A DNA stretch of 64,000 nucleotides. Source: Schistocerca nitens (Eukaryota > Arthropoda > Insecta > Orthoptera > Acrididae). Position 1 is the first letter of the stretch. Every line of letters begins with the position of its first letter. Where the stretch lies: the NCBI RefSeq assembly GCF_023898315.1, contig NC_064623.1, forward strand, positions 18,861,140 to 18,925,139. Direction: 5' to 3'. The notes under the pieces were generated by a model that saw only the letters and a list, made by a program, of their open reading frames with translations, searched no databases and was not told where the DNA came from. This document shows, piece after piece, positions 57,214 through 64,000 of this stretch. The position numbers and the translations under genes were made by a program.

Positions 57214-57236
57214 TTTTCATTTGACTCACCCTCATA

Positions 57237-58300
57237 CTTCATATACATTGTATTTGAAAGGTAGTATAATGAAGAGACACATGTATCTACATGAACTTTT
57301 ACTGAATTTCCATTGTTATTGGCTATCTGTAATTTTTATTTCCGTGACAAAAATTATATTTGTTACTATTGAGAATTGAACAACCAAGCGCGTAAAGCTT
57401 TCTTGGATATGTGCGCCAGTCGCTGTTTCTGAAATCTCATACACCTGCAATCGGATAAGGTACCGAGAATGTTTTGCACCTACACACTTCCATAAGCAGA
57501 GACAGATTCCAAGTACGAGAGAGGAGCTAGGAAAGACCAAGTCAGACATGGATAAATAAAGGTGTAAATAACTTTATTCAATAAGACAACGAGTTTTAAT
57601 ATGCTAGAATATAAGGGTACTGTATGGCTAATCGTCGAACGTGCTTTAGAAATTATAAGGTGCATTAGGATATTTTTCATAGAGTCATGGAAAACATAAA
57701 TTCAACCGGTACCTACTACATGCAAAGACAGCTCTTTTCCCACACACCCAACTAATCTTCAGAGTTTTAAATAAAAACAAAGCCCGTTGACAATCCGGGA
57801 AATTTCTCTTTCCTCTGACAAGTTGAACACGAACCATGTGTAACGCAACATTTTCGTAAACATCGGTGCTGAAAATTGGTGATGTATGACACAACGTATT
57901 TCAATAGCGTTCTTAAGCAGTTTTTCGTTCGTTGTCAATCAAATATGAACAAGTCTGAAGGCGCTCGATAAAGTTTTTAACTCTCCTATAGAAATAAAAG
58001 TAGAGTAATATTTGTTGTAACAATAAAAATTAAAACAGTCAAATAACGTCGGTAATTCGATAAATATTCATGCAAATACAGTTGTCTTTTTATTACATTA
58101 CCTTTCAAACAGAATATATATGAAACGATATTACTAGTAATTAAATTGTCCTCGAGACATTTGAGTCTGATCTTTGTCTACGATAACGATGCAAGCTGAA
58201 GAAATAAATTAACAAGAATGCCATAGCGTGCCCTCAAACCCACGTCTTCTTGCTTATGAGGTAGGAATGCTAGCCATTACACCACTCTAGCTAACATTGC
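57237..58300. other. Unassigned; tRNA-like remnant at 58226-58298 (minus)
   Basis: AT-rich DNA without a gene. The minus strand at 58226-58298 has a tRNA-like pattern (AGAGTGGTGTAATGGCTAGC and GTGGGTTTGAGG), too degraded for a functional tRNA. Confidence 0.4.
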
Positions 58301-58304
58301 CACA

Positions 58305-59280
58305 CGGACTACATCTATATCTACGTCATTACTGTGCTATTCACAATAAAGTGCCTGGCAGAGGGTTCAATGAACCACTTTCATGCTGTCTCTCGACCGT
58401 TCCACTCTCGAACGGCATGCGGGAAAAACGAGCACTTAAAATTTTCCGTGTGAGCGCTGATTTCTCTTATTTTATCATGATGATCATTTCTCCCTATGTA
58501 GGTGGGTATCAACAGAATGTTTTCGCAATCGGTGGAGAAAACTGGTGATTAAAATTTCATGAGACGATCCCATCGCAAAGAAAAACGCCTTTGTTTTAAT
58601 GATTGCCACTCCAATTCACGTATCATGTCTGTGACACTATCTCCCCTATTTCGCGATAATACAAAACGAGCTGTCCTTCGATGTACTTTTTCGACGTCAT
58701 CTGTCAGCCCCACCTGATGCGGATCCCACACCGCACAGCAATACTCCAGAATAGGGCGGACAAACGTGATGTAAGCAGTCTCTTTAGTAGACCTGTTGCA
58801 CCTTCTAAGTGCCCTGCCAATGAATCGCAGTCCTTGGTTTTCTCTACCCACAATATTATTTATGTGATCGTTCCCATTTAGGTTATTTGTAATTGTAATC
58901 CCTAAGTATTTAGTTGAATTTACAGCCTTCAGATTTGTGTGACTTATCGCGTAATCGAAATTTAGCTGATTTCTTGTAGTACGCATGTGAATAACTTCAC
59001 ACTTTTCCTTATTCAGGTTCAGTTTTCGCACCTTACAGATATCTTATCTAAATCATTTTGCAAGTCGTTTTGATCATGTGATGACTTAACAAGACGGTAA
59101 ATGACAGCATCATCTCCAAAAAATCTAAGACGGCTACTCAGATTGTCTTCTATGTCGTTAATATAGCTCAGGAACAGTACAGGGCCTATAAAACGTCCTT
59201 GGGGAAGGCCGGATATTAATTCTGTTTTACTCGATGACTTTCTGTCTATTACTACGAGCTGTGACCTTTTTGACAGTGCA
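58305..59280 (-). pseudogene. CR1-like LINE (second subfamily), 5'-truncated
   Basis: The 3' end carries the AGTGCCTGGCAGAGGGTTCA motif shared with 40083-40640. The minus-strand frame at 58549-59031 encodes LNLNKEKCEVIHMRTTRNQL, YLGITITNNLNGNDHINNIV, LEYCCAVWDPHQVGL and VHRRTARFVLSRNRGDSV. Further upstream is a catalytic box read as FFGDDAVIYR, with Gly in place of the usual Ala. Confidence 0.85.
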
Positions 59281-59849
59281 GAGTTCTACCAAACACAAAC
59301 TTCGATGGCTAGCATTCCTGAATAGTAAGCTAGGAGACCCATGGCTCAAATTTTAATTCATTTCTTCAGCTTCCATCATTATCGTACATAAAGATGATAG
59401 TCAAATGTCTTGAGGAAACTTTAATTATAAAGATCTATAGACGAGCTGCACCTGAGATAAAGGGTTTCCCCATTACATCCAATGCTGTGGAGCTATACCA
59501 GCGCCAGAGAACCTCAGCAATAGTGAACATCTAATAAGGGGAAAATAAACTGAAGAAGTGAACTGATATTTGTGTCGGGGCGGGCATTTTACTTCGGTAG
59601 TCCGTGCTGAAATGTTAGCTATAGTGCTGCGGTTGTGTAACTGCAAGTATTCCTGTCTAGTAAGCGAGACCTGGCTTCAAGTTTCTGGACGTGGCATAAA
59701 TTTCATTTCACTTCTTCAGCTTCCATCAAAATGAAAAGTGTTGAAAAAATGTGTATTGACGAAAAGATGAGCCGGACACAGTCCAGTGATCCATGGATTA
59801 CGGAGTGTGGACGCTACCCACATGACTGCCACCATCCCATACTTAAGGT
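59281..59849. repeat. Two decayed tRNA-like SINE-type stretches
   Basis: Around 59300-59390 and 59590-59735 two plus-strand segments share the order TTAGC-T, GTAAGC-AG-GACC-GGCTC and TTCATTTC-CTTCTTCAGCTTCCAT. They look like old tRNA-derived SINEs of another family. No duplications found. Confidence 0.45.
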
Positions 59850-60558
59850 TGTAAGTAGGCTGTTTACGTTTTTATGTTGGTAACGCCACGTAGCGCTGTG
59901 TATGAAAATCACTGACTGAGCTGTGTGCAGTCTGTGGCTGGTTGGACTCATTGTTGGAATATTCGCTTGTGTAGTGTTGGGCAGTTGGATGTGAACAGCG
60001 CGTAGCGTTGCGCAATTGGAGGTGAGCCGCCAGCAGTGGTGGATGTGGGGAGAGAGATGGCGGAGTTTTGAGAGCGGATGATCTGGACGTGTGTCCGCCA
60101 GAAAAAGGAAATTAGTAACGATGGATGTCATGAATTGATACATGTATATGATGACTTTTGAACCCTGTTAAGGTAAATACTTTGTTTGTTGTCTATCAAA
60201 ATCTTTCATTTGCTAACTATGCCTCTCAGTAGTTAGTGCCTTCAGAAGTTAGAATCTTTTATTTAGCTGGCAGTAGTGGCGCCCGCTGTATTGCAATAGT
60301 TCGAGTAACGAAGATTTTTGTGAGATAAGTGATTCATAAAAGGTATACGTTATTGTTATTCAGGGCCATTCTTTTGTAGGGATTATTGAAAGTCAGATTG
60401 CGTTGCGCTAAAAATATTGTGTGTCAGTTTAGTGATGATCAGAATAAGTAAAGAGAGAAATGTCTGAGTACTTTCAGTTTTGCTCAGCTGTTTGAAAAAC
60501 AAATAACGTAAGAGGCTTACCGGCACAGTAATACATAATTTTCTAAGGGGACGTTTCA
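59850..60558 (+). repeat. Solo LTR (709 bp) of the Gag-only element family
   Basis: It runs from TGTAAGTAGG to GGGGACGTTTCA, with AGGT (59846-59849, 60559-60562) as a 4-bp duplication. It has about 90 bp more in its 3' part than the LTR at 44401. Confidence 0.9.
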
Positions 60559-60562
60559 AGGT

Positions 60563-61972
60563 GTCGACGCACTAGCACATCGCTGACATGCAAAACTTCT
60601 CTTGCGATTTTCGTGAAGTGAGCTAAGAGATGCGCCTTATTAATTGCGCAGTATGTTGTCCTAATGGACAACTAAAAGCGTACGAAGTTTGAAGTAAATC
60701 CGTAATCTGAAGGTTTTGGCGTTCTCCTGTCAGAACACATTCTGCATAGAATCCTGATTGTTAGCTCCGTGTAAGGAGCGGGCCACATGAGGGAAAGGAA
60801 ATACGAGAAACTCCCTATAAGTCATGGCTGCTCACGGCCACTACATATAACACCCCGTCACTGCATTACTATAACAGCGAATTAATGTCACACTTTTAGG
60901 GGTCACTTACCGAGCTCATCTAACTAATGGATTTTATGCAACTGGACTATTCCACCTATAAAGTAAAACATTATTTCACACGGGATAATATAGATCCTAA
61001 AGCGTTATTTGGACAGTAGTTCGTTTAGCAGTTGTAATCAGTTGCAGCCACGTGTAAGTACAATCCCCTGTCCAAATTGGTCACTTAGTTTTGAAATTAG
61101 TGTTGATCGGTCCTGTGTTAAAAAGTCAGTGCACGACAGAGCGCGGTACCAACGCGTTCCTATAACCCGCCTGTGAAAATGCGATCTTTCAGGAGGTCAT
61201 ATCTTGGGGTCACAGAGACAAGCGTTCAAGTGCCGTGGACGTAGCAACCATGTGTACACATATCGTAAGAACAGACATACCGTGGCTACCCTACAGTACT
61301 GGGTCTAGATTTAAACAGTACACGCTTCCTCCAGCCCTAGTGCGGAACGTAGGCAGCGTATGAAAGCACAATCTGCTCACGGACTGTTCCTAAGAAAACC
61401 CCGAAAAACAATTATCTTTAGGTACTAAAAGTACCATTTCGAAAGTTGGCCACTTCTATAATATTTGTATTCACGACAGACCCTCGACATTTTTACCACG
61501 TGTTCTTAAGATGATCTTCTCGACAAACTTTGAAACTTTTTTCGATATAATTTATCCTTTAGCGACATCCAGAGGTTCAAAGTTACCATACCTATGCAGG
61601 AAACTGTGAAAATAGTTTTTTCAACTATTTTTACACCGTGGGCCGCAATTATGAATAATTAACCATAGCAGATGGCTAATATTTTAACTGTACATTCCTT
61701 AGACGGTACATCTACAAACGCCATTTTCCTGTTCTCGAAAATAAGTTAGCCATTGTGAAGGTACGTCTGAATAACCTAGTTTTGACTACCACAAGTTCCA
61801 ATTGGGGGACTGGCCGCTTTTGTAACTTCTGCTCATGGCAATTCGTTGAAATTTTCACTGCATGTTCTGAAGATGACGTTCTCGAGGAATACTGAAACTT
61901 TTCTCGTTTATCGCTATTTGTTACCGAGTTGCAGAGGTTCAAAATTACAGTACTTATGCAGGTAAAATATGT
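60563..61972. other. Unassigned DNA with a diverged ~362-bp tandem duplication
   Basis: Blocks at about 61440-61605 and 61800-61965 align with each other (ATGTTCT-AAGATGA-TTCTCGA and CAGAGGTTCAAA-TTAC). Positions 60570-60690 match 55493-55615 in reverse. No gene recognised. Confidence 0.55.
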
Positions 61973-61973
61973 A

Positions 61974-63557
61974 CACTCTTGTTCAGAAAAATCAGAACAC
62001 CTTGAACGACTAGAGATAGGATGTTCATATCCACGGTACTTGTACACTAGTATGTTCTGCAGAATTTCAGTCACCTCTGTTCAGCATGATCAAATGGCTC
62101 TGAGCACTATGGGACTTAACTTCTGAGGTCATCTGTCTCCTACAACGTAGAACTACTTAAACCTAACTAACCTAAGGACATCACACACAACCACGTCCGA
62201 GGCAGGATTCGAACCTGCGACCGTAGCGGTCGCGCGGTTCCAGACTGCAGCGCCTAGAACCGCTCGCACAAACCCGGCCAGCCGGTTCAACATGTGTTGT
62301 GTTGCCTAGTAGGCCATGGACCCTGATAACTTGTTCCATACAATGTTGGCATCGATGCGTATAAGGCGCGATTGGCGTCCTATGGAATAGCCAACTACCC
62401 TCCATTCACCTGGTTCCAAAGTTCGTTTGTGGTAGTTGGCATTGGGCCACAGCGCTGCACACGTCTTTTCACCATACCCTTTCACGTTTTCGACTGGCGG
62501 CAAGTTTGGTGATTTGGCGGACCGGGGCCAAAAGCTGACATCCTGTGACACCACGAAGGCACGTGTTCGTACAGCAACATGTGGTCGTGCATTGTCTAAC
62601 AAGTGGCGTCTAGGGTGCTGTGCAGAAATGGTATGGTTGCGGGTCGCAGGGTGTCATTCACGTATGTCACACTGGTCACAGTGCTTGATCACGCACCGGC
62701 TGTGATTTGTGGTTGTGTACCCAATAGCACCCGACACCGTAAGGGCTCAAGTTGGCGCGGTACGTGTTGTCCGAATGCAGTCACTACGATGTCTGCGCCG
62801 AACCAAAATGAGGCCATCATATGCAAACAAACAGATCCACGATTCGTCCGAAAACACTATCTGATGCAATTCCTGCCCCCACTGACGTCGCTCCAAACAC
62901 TATTACCATCTTGCACGTTGCTCATTTGTCAAAGGTGGGCGGAGAAGTGGACGACGCGCAAGTAGACCATGCCGTAATAAACGACAATGGACCGTCACCT
63001 CTGTGTTACACTGTTGCATTGTTGCGCCAGAACCGAGGTGGACGCAGATCTGTCCTGCAACGCCATTCGGGTGAGGTGTCGATCTTCTTGGGAGGGAGGT
63101 CTGGGTGGTGCGGCCTGACCCATCTCATCGTGTTCTGCGGCCTTCCGTGAACCATTCCGCACCCATCTGTTGCACTGCCGAAACACTTCGTCCCACACGA
63201 GCAGCGATTTCCCGGATGGATGAATCACGTTCTCTCATGACAATAGTGCGCCCTCTTCCAAACTCACTGATTTGATGGTAAGATTCCCGCATACGTCTGC
63301 GAGGCATCCTCCACGTTTGCTCAAGTCACACTGTCCATTACCTTCTTTTTACAGCGACGAGTGCCGCAGGCACGTTTGCCGGTAGGTGGTGTTGCACCGC
63401 GGTATCAATGTTGACGCTAAAGCCGCGGACCGACATGTTCCAAATGCTATTCACATCTGCAGAACATAATAATGTAGATGTCCTGTGAATACGAACGTCC
63501 TATCCCTAATCGTTCAAGTTGTTTTGTAATTTTTTCTTTTTTTTCGCAAAGTGAGTG
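61974..63557 (-). mobile_element. Tc1-like element, family D, with a nested SINE
   Basis: The left end and the reverse complement of the right end share CTTGAACGA-TAG-GATAGGA and further matches over about 65 bp. TA lies at 61972-61973 and 63558-63559. The minus-strand transposase is broken: MPRRRMRESYHQISEFGRGR and REIAARVGRSVSAVQQM start it (63307-63125), and MLDNARPHVAVRTRAF then SPNLPPVENVKGYGEK carry the second Asp and the Glu 34 residues apart (62602-62440). Several frameshifts separate these parts. Confidence 0.85.
62089..62284 (-). repeat. tRNA-derived SINE inside Tc1 family D
   Basis: Leucine-headed SINE on the minus strand with standard body. Flanks GTTCAGCATG (62079-62088) and GTTCAACATG (62285-62294) are its duplication with one change. 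Confidence 0.92.
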
Positions 63558-63559
63558 TA

Positions 63560-64000
63560 GTTGTAACTGAGGTATGAACTCATGACCAGGGTTCTAGGGT
63601 CATGTCATGGATTATGTGGTTCACCAAACGATATTTGTAGTCAGTATTTTTTCACCAACAAAAGTCTGTGACGCGCTGTCTCTATATAATGGGTACTTCA
63701 CACCTCTACAGATATGCCCAAAGTAGTACAGTAGCGACAAATAATGGGCTAAAAAGGGTCTTAACAAGCCTGAAAAAGAACTTGACAAGGCCACCATAAG
63801 TTATGTAAAACTGGAAAGAGTGCAAATTCAGTAAAATGTTTCTAATAAAATTTTTACTCTTTTAAGATACGCATCGTAACTGGGCGTTTTCGATGAATTG
63901 TAATTGATGAACAAAATATCCAGAAAAAAATGTTTAGCAAACGATTTTGTGTTAATTGTACATTATGCTTACTTTTTTGGTTCACAGGTGTAAACGTATC
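63560..64000. other. No feature recognised
   Basis: AT-rich DNA up to the window edge. Confidence 0.5.

Larger units (their letters stand above)
55745..57234 (+). mobile_element. mariner element with a SINE in its right terminal repeat
   Basis: The left end GAGGGTGAGTCAAATGAAAACC recurs reverse complemented at the right end, where a SINE (57016-57213) splits it. TA flanks the element at 55743-55744 and 57235-57236. Without the SINE it is about 1.28 kb, the normal mariner size. Confidence 0.9.

Noticed and set aside
1..64000. CRISPR array, operons or bacterial-type features
   Set aside because: The repeats found are dispersed eukaryotic elements with target duplications. No regularly spaced short repeats or clustered intact genes exist.

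Overview
This window looks like intergenic DNA from a large, repeat-rich arthropod genome, most likely an orthopteran such as Schistocerca. That placement is inferred from the repeat families (tRNA-derived SINEs sharing one body, many Tc1/mariner families, CR1-like and RTE-like LINEs) and no search was run. I found no convincing host protein-coding gene and no free-standing functional tRNA gene. Nearly everything that can be named is a transposable element or its remains.

Layout. Positions 1-7867 hold an LTR retrotransposon on the minus strand (3' LTR cut by the window edge, 5' LTR at 7318-7867). It encodes one long intact Gag-like protein and shows no pol; it sits in a CR1-like LINE. From 7.9 to 13.4 kb come a LINE end, a related LTR, and a CR1-like LINE carrying a nested RTE-like LINE. 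From 13.4 to 26.9 kb there are old pieces: a mariner fragment, a 270-bp-arm inverted repeat, tRNA-derived SINEs, Tc1/mariner remains, and a 105-bp tandem repeat. From 27 to 31.4 kb there is a LINE-in-LINE nest, an RTE-like fragment and an internally deleted pogo/Tigger element. At 33.2-33.4 kb a GC-rich stretch holds a phased heat-shock-element array with CCAAT boxes.

From 35.9 to 47.8 kb lies a dense Tc1 zone. Two Tc1 elements abut over a single TA. Next to them, one old Tc1 element (39998-47759) has been expanded by nested LINE, Tc1, SINE, fold-back, solo-LTR, mariner, SINE and palindrome insertions, reaching four levels. Inside it is a structurally complete Tc1 element with an intact 340-aa transposase. 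From 47.8 to 64 kb there are a LINE split by an unidentified insertion, two microsatellites, a nearly intact Tc1, an RTE-like LINE with a SINE inside, a DD34D mariner with a SINE in its terminal repeat, another LINE, a solo LTR, a diverged tandem duplication and a final Tc1 element with a SINE inside.

The elements do not form a pathway. Their relations are those of parasite layers: LINEs probably supply the machinery that moves the SINEs (long target duplications, 5' truncation), while Tc1/mariner elements insert at TA. Target-site duplications let the order of many insertions be read directly.
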